A stretch of DNA of 20,550 bases, from positions 1-20,550 of the forward strand of contig JAEZHX010000004.1 of the NCBI GenBank assembly GCA_023436765.1. The letters run 5' to 3'. Of this stretch, positions 7,628 to 15,466 are shown one piece after another. The notes beneath the pieces were generated by a model. The model had not been told where the DNA came from. It did no database searches and saw nothing but the letters and a program-made list of their open reading frames with translations. The stretch's first letter is position 1. The number at the start of each line of letters is the position of its first letter. Source of the stretch: Bacillota bacterium. Its GTDB lineage: Bacteria > Bacillota > Clostridia > Lachnospirales > Lachnospiraceae. The translations under genes were made by a program, and so were the position numbers.

Positions 7628-8304
7628 TCATCAAAATCCTCCCTAAGAACGTATCCCCTACCGCGAATCGTGTGTATTAGCTTATCTTCATATCCCTCAT
7701 CTATCTTCTTACGCAGATAACTAATGTACACATCAACTACATTCGTCCCACCCTCGTAATCAAAGTTCCAGATATGATTTTCGATTTTCTCACGAGAAAG
7801 AATAATCCCTTGGTTATGCATGAGATATTCCAATAAGGCATACTCTTTGGCAGATAATTGTATCTCCTTTTCAGCACGCTTAACCGTATGGGTGGTGCAA
7901 TCAAGTGTAAGATTATTAACAGCAAGAATATTACTTGCCATACCGAATACAGATCTCGTTAAGGCGCGTATTCTTGCGGTCAACTCTTCCATGGAAAAAG
8001 GCTTCACAAGATAATCATTTGCGCCGCTGTCAAGACCTTTTACCCGGTCTGCGATGGAATCCTTTGCCGTAAGAAAGAGAACAGGAGTCATCTTCCCAGT
8101 GCCGCGTAAAGCCTTTAATACAGCATAGCCATCTGCTTTTGGCAGCATGATATCCAGAATGATAACATCGTATTCGGTATAGGATAGTATATCAAGGGCT
8201 GCTTGTCCATCAAAACAAGGGTCTACGCTATAGCCTTCCGAAGTCAGCTTTTGTGAGAGTATATGATTTAGATCTTTTTCGTCTTCTACAAGTAAAATCC
8301 GCAT
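7624..8304 (-). CDS. OmpR/PhoB-family response regulator
   Basis: This 226-residue regulator has a receiver domain (1-115) and a C-terminal winged-helix DNA-binding domain (about 128-222). The acidic pocket is E7-D8, the phospho-acceptor D51 (ILDIMLPKADG), the switch Thr T79 and the conserved Lys K101 (LVKPF). The effector ends with the typical VYISYLRKKI and IRGRGYVL segments. An in-frame ATG at 8319 would add five residues, but it overlaps the strong ribosome site GGAGGTG (8317-8311), which is correctly spaced for ATG 8304, so the shorter form is chosen. The first gene of a three-gene minus-strand unit, it is probably autoregulated through the direct repeat next to its -10 box. Confidence 0.95.
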   Translation of the reverse strand: MRILLVEDEKDLNHILSQKLTSEGYSVDPCFDGQAALDILSYTEYDVIILDIMLPKADGYAVLKALRGTGKMTPVLFLTAKDSIADRVKGLDSGANDYLVKPFSMEELTARIRALTRSVFGMASNILAVNNLTLDCTTHTVKRAEKEIQLSAKEYALLEYLMHNQGIILSREKIENHIWNFDYEGGTNVVDVYISYLRKKIDEGYEDKLIHTIRGRGYVLREDFDE

Positions 8305-8325
8305 TTCGATCACCTCCATTTTTAT

Positions 8326-8355
8326 ATTATATGGAGATTCATTAAAGATTCATTA
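8326..8355 (-). promoter_or_regulatory. Response-regulator promoter with tandem 9-bp direct repeat
   Basis: The minus strand has a perfect TATAAT at 8331-8326. Just upstream, GATTCATTA occurs twice on the plus strand (8336-8344 and 8347-8355), offset by 11 nt, about one DNA turn. OmpR-family regulators bind such head-to-tail repeats and often cover the -35 region. No good -35 box is seen here, so positive autoregulation is inferred. The predicted transcript would start about 15 nt before ATG 8304. Confidence 0.7.
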
Positions 8356-8410
8356 GTAGAGCGAGAAATTAATACTTTGATGATGTCTGATTCTCTGTAT
8401 TAGCTAACCG

Positions 8411-8481
8411 AAATAAAAAGGCTGTCCCCAGGTAAACCTCAGATGGCTAATCTTACCATCTAAGATTTACCGGGGACAGCC
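8411..8481 (-). terminator. Strong rho-independent terminator of the YesM/YesN-like operon
   Basis: Read on the minus strand, GGCTGTCCCC and GGGGACAGCC (8481-8472 and 8429-8420) form a perfect 10-bp GC-rich stem. It extends inward through GGTAAA/TTTACC after one unpaired base and is capped by a 6-bp stem, AGATGG/CCATCT. TTTTTATTT follows at once. It lies 80 bp after the AraC-type response regulator and separates the two minus-strand two-component units. Confidence 0.93.
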
Positions 8482-8561
8482 GTTCTACACTATAACTAAA
8501 AGCTTATATTAGTTGTGCAGCTTAGTTATGACATAGTCGGTGAATGCCGATTTTCTACCCG

Positions 8562-10031
8562 TCATGCATTTCGATTATTTCGATACTGATTCGGTGAAAT
8601 TCCTTCATATTTTTTAAATAGAGTACAAAAGTATTTGGCATCACTATAACCGATTCGGTCTGCGATTTCAAACACCTTAATGTCTGTAGTATCAAGTAAT
8701 TGTTTCGCTATGTTGATCCGGTAGGAGGTTAAATAATCTATGAACTTCTGGTTAGTTTCCTTTGAAAATAGTCGGCATAAGTATTGAGGGGTTACCCCAA
8801 TTCTGTCAGCTGCCGAATTAAGGGATATTGATTGACTGAAGTTTTTCTGAATGTAATTGATGGCCATTATTACCGGTTTTGAATATTGGTTTCCTTTTTT
8901 ATATAAATAACAGTCATTATAATACTGGTTGATTAATTCTTTCAGCTCCTGGAGGTTCTTGGTTGCCATTAGTTCGTTACGATATGCAGTGCTGAATAAT
9001 CCGCTATGTTGATCGTAATCAGAGTCTGATGAGTTGGAGTTGGTTTGTAATAAGCAAGAGGCGGCAAACATTTTAATATAATCAGGGGGATATTGATTAT
9101 CCTGTAAATACTTTATAAAATTGAGGATAAGTGAGTTGCACTCACTATATTCTTGATTATAGAAGCATTTTTTAAGCTTTTTCTTAAAATCAGTGCTGTC
9201 AGCTGTGGCTTTTGATTCCTCCAGCATATATTCCTCCAATGCAAAGAAATTTTTGTTCAGAGAGATTGACCAGGGAATACAGGTTACCAATTGGTGAAAT
9301 GCTTTAAACCAATTTAAGTGCGGATTACACTTAAGGTAACGATAGATACCGGTACAGGAGGCTTCTAAACCGGCTGCATCCTGGCATTTTGATAGGAGAG
9401 TCCGGGCAGAAGTGAAATGAACAGGCAGGATAATGCCCAAATAGCAGGAATCATAGAAGTTTACTAAAACACAGGAATCATGCTCCATAAAGAATGATTT
9501 CCAATTTGGTGTAAAAAGCGATCCGGATTTTGAATACATAACAATACAAAGAAAATCATCCTTAGGTAGGCCGCGATAAAAATCTGACAGCATCGCATTA
9601 TCCATTTCGGAAAGAAGCGGATAGGATTGACGTTGAAACTGAGGCTGTTGTTTGATGTTTTTTTGAATAATACAGACGCATTTTTCGAGCACGGTGAATA
9701 CCGTAGCCGGAACAATAGGCTTAACGATGAAATCCACGACTCCTAAGGATAGTGCTGATTTTGCATACTCAAACTCAGCATAACCGGATAATATAAGGAC
9801 TTCGGATCTAATATTTAAATCCCGTATCTTGGTAACCATCTGTATTCCATCAATTTTTGGCATTCTAATATCTGTGATTATAATATCCGGCTGGTGCTTC
9901 TGGGCTTTATTTAAGCCATCCAGACCATCGACGGCGGTTATAACCTGGTATTGGTCATTATGTTTACTGATTAAATCTTTTAAACCTTCTCTTGAGTTGA
10001 TCTCATCTTCAACGACTAATACTTTATACAT
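8562..10031 (-). CDS. YesN-like response regulator with AraC-type DNA-binding domain
   Basis: This 489-residue protein has a receiver domain (1-120) with D54 (IITDIRMPKIDG) as phospho-acceptor, E9 in the acidic pocket and K104 (IVKPI). A poorly conserved middle region (about 130-380) follows. The C-terminal AraC domain of about 100 residues (386-489) has two helix-turn-helix units: SLNSAADRIGVTPQYLCRLF and FEIADRIGYSDAKYFCTLFK. The start is ATG 10031, set by AGGAG inside the last codons of the sensor gene; only 3 bp separate the genes. YesN-type regulators normally activate nearby carbohydrate operons, so the divergent ABC/GH31 operon starting at 12146 is the likely target. Confidence 0.94.
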   Translation of the reverse strand: MYKVLVVEDEINSREGLKDLISKHNDQYQVITAVDGLDGLNKAQKHQPDIIITDIRMPKIDGIQMVTKIRDLNIRSEVLILSGYAEFEYAKSALSLGVVDFIVKPIVPATVFTVLEKCVCIIQKNIKQQPQFQRQSYPLLSEMDNAMLSDFYRGLPKDDFLCIVMYSKSGSLFTPNWKSFFMEHDSCVLVNFYDSCYLGIILPVHFTSARTLLSKCQDAAGLEASCTGIYRYLKCNPHLNWFKAFHQLVTCIPWSISLNKNFFALEEYMLEESKATADSTDFKKKLKKCFYNQEYSECNSLILNFIKYLQDNQYPPDYIKMFAASCLLQTNSNSSDSDYDQHSGLFSTAYRNELMATKNLQELKELINQYYNDCYLYKKGNQYSKPVIMAINYIQKNFSQSISLNSAADRIGVTPQYLCRLFSKETNQKFIDYLTSYRINIAKQLLDTTDIKVFEIADRIGYSDAKYFCTLFKKYEGISPNQYRNNRNA

Positions 10032-10034
10032 CTT

Positions 10035-11888
10035 TTATTCTCCTTGTAGGGCATCCAGCGGAAAGTATAGTGTAAAACAAGTCTCTTTTGAATCGGAGCT
10101 GGCGAACGCCTTAATTCGGTTATTATAATAACTGGCAAGGCGCATTGAGATATTGAATAACCCAATTCCTAAATCTGCATATTCCTTTCCGCGTAGTACC
10201 TGATTGATTTTCAACAATCGTTCGGATGATATACCGATGCCATTGTCAATAATTTTAATTACTAAGTATTTATTCTGAAGGATGAAGAAGCGTATGGTAA
10301 TTTGACAACGCCGGGTAACGTTTTCGAATCCATGTAAAATTGAATTTTCTATAAAGGGTTGAAGGATCAGTTTGTGGATATAAAGGTGGTCAATAGGCCC
10401 ATGAATGAAAATATCATACTCGAAATTTTGGAACCGGTATTTTTGAAGATCCAAATAACATTTTAGAATATCAATTTCTGTTGTAAGCGGTACCACTTCA
10501 TTTACATTGTATATGGTATGTCGCAGAATCCATGCCAGATTATTCAATTGCTGACTGATTTCCTCATAACCATTACTAATCGCAACCCAGTTAATTGAAT
10601 CAATCGTATTAAATAAAAAATGGGGATTGATCTGCATCTCTAGAAATTTTAACTCCGCCTTATGAGTTTCCTTCGTGATATCTAAAATGTGTTCATATTG
10701 TTCCTTGTTCTCTTCTAATAAATGATTAACTCGTCGTACCATATAGTTAAAGGAGGTTTCGATTGTCCGGATTTCATTATTACTTTTTTCGGAAATAAAT
10801 ACATTCAAATTGTCCTCATTTACTATATTCATCATATTCGAGATTCGTTCGACGGACTTAATAACCCTCATGATTACAATATTGGCTGCTATTATGGCTG
10901 CCACTAAAATGCACGCAATAATCAAAAAGGATATGGCCCATAGTTGATTTAAGTCTTTTAGAAAGACAGATTTGTTTACGATATTAACCAGAGTCAGATC
11001 ATAGTAAGATAAATCGGTTATACTTATTTTTACTACGTTATTTTCATAGGTACGGATCTCGTTAGCCTCATTAAGACTATAATCCAGCTGTTTAATCTCA
11101 TTGAAATCTATGCCGGCCTGATTGTCCTTACTACAAAGCTCATATCCGTTTTCCATAAGGATATAATTACCGGAGAATTCGTGGCTTGATGAGGCGGTAT
11201 TATTGATTGACTGCTGCAATTTCTCCTGGCCGATAAAGAGTACGATGCCACCCAGATATTTCATGTTCTCATGGTTCAAGGTACGCAGTTTTATGTAAAA
11301 GACAGGATCCTCACTGCTATAATAAGGGCTCTCGGGGGAAATTAAGCCGATGGAGGAAGTCTTCTGGTCCTTGATATGTTCAAAAAGTGCTTTGCTATTG
11401 TACTCATAAAATTTCTCTATGGATTGATTATCCATCTTCTCTGCTTTAATTAAATAGGGTCTATCATTACTTCCGTATATACCGATAGCGCGAACCTCCG
11501 GATAAAGACGTAGGTGGGTATTAATACAGTTTTTTAGGTTGCTGCAGGCAACGGAATATTCCAGAGAGAGATTATCCCCTATTTTATTAAAATTTTCCAA
11601 ATATCTTATGAAGGTCTCGTCCGTATATATTTTATAAATTAATTTCTGATAATCCTCAAAGATATTTTCTGCTTTTGTTCTATTTGCACTTAAATTATCA
11701 TCAATGATGGAAGCGTTTTTTTTCAAGATCATTTTATTGGAGAGATTATAATTCACAAATTGCATTACCAGGATGGGTAAAATGCTGGTGATGATTAGTA
11801 GGAATATAAATTGATAACGTAATTTTGATATATACTTTTTTTTAATCAATCGTATCCAGTTATGAAAGTGTATTCTTATATTTGACAT
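10035..11888 (-). CDS. YesM-like sensor histidine kinase
   Basis: This 617-residue kinase has TM1 at about 25-47, a 270-residue extracellular sensor region, TM2 at about 316-340 and a HAMP domain. The His_kinase domain of the YesM/LytS class has the phospho-acceptor H423 in QINPHFLFNTID. The ATPase N-box is around N515 (QPFIENSILHG), with DNGIG at 548-552 and a glycine-rich LGIGLFN lid. The frame extends to ATG 11921, but that codon has no ribosome site and lies almost on a TATAGT -10-like box. ATG 11888 has AAAGGCGGG upstream and gives a normal N-terminus. Such kinases sense an oligosaccharide directly or through a binding protein. It pairs with the regulator 3 bp downstream. Confidence 0.94.
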   Translation of the reverse strand: MSNIRIHFHNWIRLIKKKYISKLRYQFIFLLIITSILPILVMQFVNYNLSNKMILKKNASIIDDNLSANRTKAENIFEDYQKLIYKIYTDETFIRYLENFNKIGDNLSLEYSVACSNLKNCINTHLRLYPEVRAIGIYGSNDRPYLIKAEKMDNQSIEKFYEYNSKALFEHIKDQKTSSIGLISPESPYYSSEDPVFYIKLRTLNHENMKYLGGIVLFIGQEKLQQSINNTASSSHEFSGNYILMENGYELCSKDNQAGIDFNEIKQLDYSLNEANEIRTYENNVVKISITDLSYYDLTLVNIVNKSVFLKDLNQLWAISFLIIACILVAAIIAANIVIMRVIKSVERISNMMNIVNEDNLNVFISEKSNNEIRTIETSFNYMVRRVNHLLEENKEQYEHILDITKETHKAELKFLEMQINPHFLFNTIDSINWVAISNGYEEISQQLNNLAWILRHTIYNVNEVVPLTTEIDILKCYLDLQKYRFQNFEYDIFIHGPIDHLYIHKLILQPFIENSILHGFENVTRRCQITIRFFILQNKYLVIKIIDNGIGISSERLLKINQVLRGKEYADLGIGLFNISMRLASYYNNRIKAFASSDSKETCFTLYFPLDALQGE

Positions 11889-11957
11889 AATATGGTTCCC
11901 GCCTTTATGTAAGCAATGCATAATACTATATACAAATATTACATTTAAATTGTGCAG

Positions 11958-12030
11958 AACAACGATAACTTGATTAATGGCACTTTAAATTATATACTAA
12001 TATTATAGAATAATCAATTAAGCGGTTGTT
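11958..12030. promoter_or_regulatory. Divergent control region with mirrored AACAAC/TTGATTA sites
   Basis: The 257-bp gap between the divergent sensor gene and sugar-binding gene holds a broken inverted repeat. AACAAC-N6-TTGATTA lies at 11958-11976, and its mirror image TAATCAA-N7-GTTGTT at 12011-12030. Spaced half-sites pointing toward each gene fit an AraC-type regulator such as the YesN-like protein. The region is very AT-rich, which lowers confidence. Confidence 0.4.
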
Positions 12031-12064
12031 AATATGGTAAATATGATCAATATTTCAAACTAAG

Positions 12065-12108
12065 GTTAAATTATTGGAATTTAACACAGATATATCAATC
12101 GCTATAAT
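12065..12108 (+). promoter_or_regulatory. Promoter of the sugar-binding operon with overlapping palindrome
   Basis: TTAACA at 12081-12086 (five of six -35 consensus bases) is separated by 16 bp from a perfect TATAAT at 12103-12108. A perfect inverted repeat GTTAAATT-ATTGG-AATTTAAC occupies 12065-12085, and its right arm covers the -35 box. The start of transcription would be near 12115, about 30 nt before the first gene. The palindrome could be a repressor or activator site; its protein is unknown. Confidence 0.65.
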
Positions 12109-12145
12109 AAGGCTGTAATAAATAACTGAAACAAAGAGGAGGTTT

Positions 12146-13456
12146 ATGATGAAAAGTGTATTGAAAAAATGTCTTGCGCTTTTGATGGTTACAACAATAT
12201 CCCTTTCAATGCTGACAGCTTGTTCAAAATCATCGAAGGATGCTGATAGCACAGCTGCCAAGAACACTGGGGCAGAGAAAGCAACTAATTCAGGATCTGC
12301 GGAAACCAAGGATGAGCAGGTAACGATTGAGATGTGGTACCATATATCAACAGATCAGGCAACGGTATTGCTTGGAATGCTGGATGAATTTATGGCTGAA
12401 AATCCGAACATCAAGGTTAATACCCAGAGTGTTGCATTTGCTGAAATTAAAAAGCAATTATCCATCGGTGTTGCAGCAGATCAACTTCCCGACATAACTT
12501 TATGTGACACAGTAGATAACAACTCCTTTGCAGCGATGGGAGCTGCAGTAGATATTACGAAAGAAGTAGAGGCTTGGGGTGAAATTGATCACTATTTTGA
12601 TGGTCCTAGAAGCTCCGCCGTCTATGAGGGTAAATACTATGGTGTTCCGTTCTATAGTAACTGCCTGGCAATCATGTATAACAAAGATATATTCGACAGC
12701 CTTGGACTTGCCTATCCCGATGGAAGCTGGACATGGACAGAGTTTGCGGATCTAGTTGCAAAGACTACAAATGAGGATCATTATGGCTTGACTACATGCC
12801 TTTATAAATCTGAGGAAGGCACGTTTAATGTGATACCATTTATCTGGCAGGCAGGTGCAGATTATGATAACTTAGATTCAGAGGGAGCAGTAAAAGCACT
12901 CACCATGATAAATGACTTTTATCAAAAAGGTTATATGAGTAAGGAGCTTATCTCCATGACACAGGCTGACATGTGTGCATCCTTATTTGCTACAGGTAAA
13001 TCTGCGATGATGGTGGCAGGAAGCTGGCTGAGAACTAATATTAAGAACGAAAACCCGAATTTAAATTATGGTGTTACTACGTTTGCAACAGATAAGAATG
13101 GAGCTTCACCAATCGGCGGCGGCAATATTATGATGATGAAGGATGACCACAAAGAGGCATCCTGGAAACTAATGGAATTCCTATGTAGAAAGGAAAATTC
13201 CCTTAAATTCTGTGAAGATGCAGGTTACATATCTCCTAGAACTGATGCAGTTGAGATGAGTGAGTTATGGTCTTCTGATCCCATCTTATCCGTATACTGC
13301 GAACAGTTAAAGGTTGCTAAAGCAAGAGGTCCTCATCCCAAATGGCCTGAAATCTCCAGTGCAATCCAGTATGCAGTACAGGATACTTTATCTGGAGTAA
13401 AAACGCCGGAGAAGGCACTCAAGGACGCAGCAGCTACGATTGCTGAGATTAAGTAA
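12146..13456 (+). CDS. Sugar ABC transporter substrate-binding lipoprotein (family 1)
   Basis: This 436-residue secreted lipoprotein has a basic N-terminus, a hydrophobic core and a lipobox L-T-A-C with the lipidated Cys at residue 26, followed by a Ser/Lys/Asp/Ala-rich tether to about residue 55. The mature part has the family 1 solute-binding fold, with the typical opening ITIEMWYH-like strand (VTIEMWYHIS), the PDITLCD segment and the ASWKLMEFLC segment near the C-terminus. Two ATGs are adjacent (12146 and 12149). AGGAGG at 12137-12142 is better spaced for the second, so the protein may be one residue shorter. First gene of a CUT1 sugar-uptake operon, followed by a terminator-like hairpin that should leave it the most abundant product. 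The GH31 genes downstream suggest an alpha-xylosyl or related oligosaccharide ligand. Confidence 0.94.
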   Translation: MMKSVLKKCLALLMVTTISLSMLTACSKSSKDADSTAAKNTGAEKATNSGSAETKDEQVTIEMWYHISTDQATVLLGMLDEFMAENPNIKVNTQSVAFAEIKKQLSIGVAADQLPDITLCDTVDNNSFAAMGAAVDITKEVEAWGEIDHYFDGPRSSAVYEGKYYGVPFYSNCLAIMYNKDIFDSLGLAYPDGSWTWTEFADLVAKTTNEDHYGLTTCLYKSEEGTFNVIPFIWQAGADYDNLDSEGAVKALTMINDFYQKGYMSKELISMTQADMCASLFATGKSAMMVAGSWLRTNIKNENPNLNYGVTTFATDKNGASPIGGGNIMMMKDDHKEASWKLMEFLCRKENSLKFCEDAGYISPRTDAVEMSELWSSDPILSVYCEQLKVAKARGPHPKWPEISSAIQYAVQDTLSGVKTPEKALKDAAATIAEIK

Positions 13457-13463
13457 ACAAGCG

Positions 13464-13481
13464 GAATTAACATATTAATTC
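13464..13481 (+). repeat. Small hairpin after the binding-protein gene
   Basis: GAATTAA and TTAATTC form a perfect 7-bp inverted repeat around a 4-nt loop, 8 bp after the binding-protein stop codon. It has no T-tail. As the first of two hairpins in this gap, it may protect the 3' end of the monocistronic binding-protein mRNA. Confidence 0.4.
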
Positions 13482-13496
13482 ACTTGTAAGAATAAG

Positions 13497-13540
13497 AAAT
13501 GCGGCAAGGCACGCAATAGCTGCTAAGCCGCATTTTTATT
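13497..13540 (+). terminator. Intra-operon terminator between binding protein and permeases
   Basis: AAATGCGGC (13497-13505) pairs perfectly over 9 bp with GCCGCATTT (13527-13535), and the stem runs into TTTTTATT. The next operon gene begins about 50 bp downstream without an obvious promoter. This is the common arrangement in which partial termination makes the binding protein more abundant than the permeases. Confidence 0.85.
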
Positions 13541-13592
13541 AAAAAGACTTCGTGTGGTAAGGCATAGTATTGGAAGGGTGGTGGAATATACC

Positions 13593-14504
13593 ATGAAAAA
13601 AAAGAAGAAGAAAAATTTCTTTGATAGTCAAAAGTTGACGGTATTTGCCTTTGTGCTACCAGCGGCAATCTTTATGTTTCTTATGATTATCCTACCGATT
13701 ATTTATAACTTTGTAATGAGCTTTCAGAATGTAGATTTAATGAATTTTGCTAAGGGGAATAAGAAGTTTATTGGTATTGAGATGTACAAGAAGATATTTC
13801 AAAACGCTACGTTCAAAATCGCTCTAAAAAATACCTTATCCTATACCTTTTGGTGTCTGGTATTTCAATTTCCTCTGGGATTTGGCATGGCGTTGTTTTT
13901 CAGCAAGAAGTTTAAGCTAGCCCAGTTCTTAAGAGGACTAACCGTTATTGCATGGGTACTGCCTATGATAGCTGTGGCAGGTATATTTAAGTTTATGTTT
14001 AATGGGGACATAGGAATTATTAATCATTTTCTTGTAAGTATGAATATCATTAACGAACCAATCCAATGGCTGGCTTACGGTGATAGTGCGATGACCGCTA
14101 TTATCATAGCAAACATTTGGAAGGGTGTTCCATTTAATATGATACTACTATCAACTGCATTAACAACATTGCCGAAGGATGTGTTCGAGGCAGCCAGCAT
14201 TGACGGGGCAAATACTTTTAAAAAATTTATTTATATTACGGTACCTTTACTTAAGCCTGCTATTCTCTCTGTATTAACCCTGGGCTTTATCTATACGTTC
14301 AAAGTATTCGACCTATCTTATGTAATGACTGGTGGGGGACCTGGGTCAGCGACAGAAATGTTATCTACCTTAGCTTATCGTTTCTCATTTACAGAATATA
14401 ATTTCTCGCAGGGATCCGCAGTTGCAAATATATTGTTTGTGCTTTTGATGGTAGTAGGAATCTTTTATATCTCATTGGTTAATAAAGAGGAAAATGATAA
14501 TTAG
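13593..14504 (+). CDS. CUT1 sugar ABC transporter permease (MalF/UgpA-like)
   Basis: This 303-residue integral membrane permease begins with a very basic MKKKKKKNFF segment followed by TM1 (about 16-38). It has the six-helix CUT1 layout. The cytoplasmic EAA loop that contacts the ATPase begins at E199 (EAASIDGANTFKKFIYITVPLLKP). The motif FDLSYVMTGGGPGSATEML near the C-terminus is typical of MalF-like subunits. The frame is open upstream to a GTG at 13554, but that codon has no ribosome site, whereas ATG 13593 follows GGTGGTGGA. It pairs with the next permease; the ATPase gene is absent from the window, so a shared MsmK-type ATPase is inferred. Confidence 0.93.
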   Translation: MKKKKKKNFFDSQKLTVFAFVLPAAIFMFLMIILPIIYNFVMSFQNVDLMNFAKGNKKFIGIEMYKKIFQNATFKIALKNTLSYTFWCLVFQFPLGFGMALFFSKKFKLAQFLRGLTVIAWVLPMIAVAGIFKFMFNGDIGIINHFLVSMNIINEPIQWLAYGDSAMTAIIIANIWKGVPFNMILLSTALTTLPKDVFEAASIDGANTFKKFIYITVPLLKPAILSVLTLGFIYTFKVFDLSYVMTGGGPGSATEMLSTLAYRFSFTEYNFSQGSAVANILFVLLMVVGIFYISLVNKEENDN

Positions 14505-14568
14505 ACCAGAACTGCATCGAAGTGCGGTATGAGGTTTCGGTATGAGATATAGAGAAGGAGACGATTTT

Positions 14569-15411
14569 ATGAAACATAAAAAGCTGACTGAAAAACAGCA
14601 TAGTTATATCAATATGATCATTGGCATTATAATCATTGGTATCTTTCTATTCCCCCTATATTGGATGGTTACAACATCAATTAAGCCCGCAGGGGAATCC
14701 TTTAAAGCACCGACTTTATTTCCGAAGGAGATAAGTTTTGATAGTTTTGTTTTCGAAAATGAACATGGAGTTACATTGCTGACCTATCTGAAGAATAGTA
14801 CTATCGTTGCGATAGGAACAACCTTAATTACGATGCTGCTTGGAGTTCCGGCATCCTATGGGCTGGCTAGGTTTAAGAGTAAGTTTAACAGTTATCTGTT
14901 ATTAATTTTCCTGGTAGCACAGATGATGCCCAGCTCCTTAATTTTAACTCCGTTATTTATCAATTTTAAAAAGCTTAGCCTGTTGAATAATTATCTTGGT
15001 GTAATTTTGGCAGATGCAACCTTAACCATTCCCTTTGTGGTTGTAATCTTAAGAAGCTATTTTAAGGATGTACCGAAAGCATTGGAAGAAGCAGCGCTGA
15101 TTGACGGGTGTGGGCCATTAAGAACCTTCTTAAAAATCATGATCCCGATGAGTAAATCAGGTTTTGTAGTCTCTCTTGCCATGTCCGCTTTTATGTCCTG
15201 GGGTGATATGGTATTCTCACTAACCTTTTTAACGGAAGAGAAAATGAAAACGTTATCCCTGATTCTATATAAAGCGATGGGTGAATTAGGAGTCCGCTGG
15301 GAAATCCTGATGGCCTATGCAACCATAGTAGTTATTCCAATCGTGGTAGTATTTGTTCTATTACAAAAACAGATTGTCGGAGGACTTACGGAAGGATCTG
15401 TCAAGGGTTAA
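14569..15411 (+). CDS. CUT1 sugar ABC transporter permease (MalG/UgpE-like)
   Basis: This 280-residue inner-membrane permease has TM1 at about 15-36 followed by LYWMVTTSIKP, a hallmark of MalG-type subunits. Six helices are expected, and the EAA loop lies at 173-176 (EEAALIDGCGPLRTFLKIMIP). The frame extends to 14542, but AAGGAG at 14556-14561 is correctly spaced for ATG 14569. It lies 64 bp after the first permease gene and forms the transmembrane channel with it. The C-terminal QKQIVGGLTEGSVKG is the usual family ending. Confidence 0.94.
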   Translation: MKHKKLTEKQHSYINMIIGIIIIGIFLFPLYWMVTTSIKPAGESFKAPTLFPKEISFDSFVFENEHGVTLLTYLKNSTIVAIGTTLITMLLGVPASYGLARFKSKFNSYLLLIFLVAQMMPSSLILTPLFINFKKLSLLNNYLGVILADATLTIPFVVVILRSYFKDVPKALEEAALIDGCGPLRTFLKIMIPMSKSGFVVSLAMSAFMSWGDMVFSLTFLTEEKMKTLSLILYKAMGELGVRWEILMAYATIVVIPIVVVFVLLQKQIVGGLTEGSVKG

Positions 15412-15432
15412 CCTACATGAATCAATGATTAT

Positions 15433-15450
15433 TTAGCGTGATTAGCGTGA
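15433..15450 (+). repeat. Perfect tandem 9-bp repeat before the first GH31 gene
   Basis: TTAGCGTGA occurs twice in direct succession (15433-15441 and 15442-15450), ending just where the weak ribosome site AAAGGA begins. It may be simple slippage or may influence translation of the hydrolase gene. No function is evident. Confidence 0.5.
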
Positions 15451-15466
15451 AAGGATTGATACGTTT

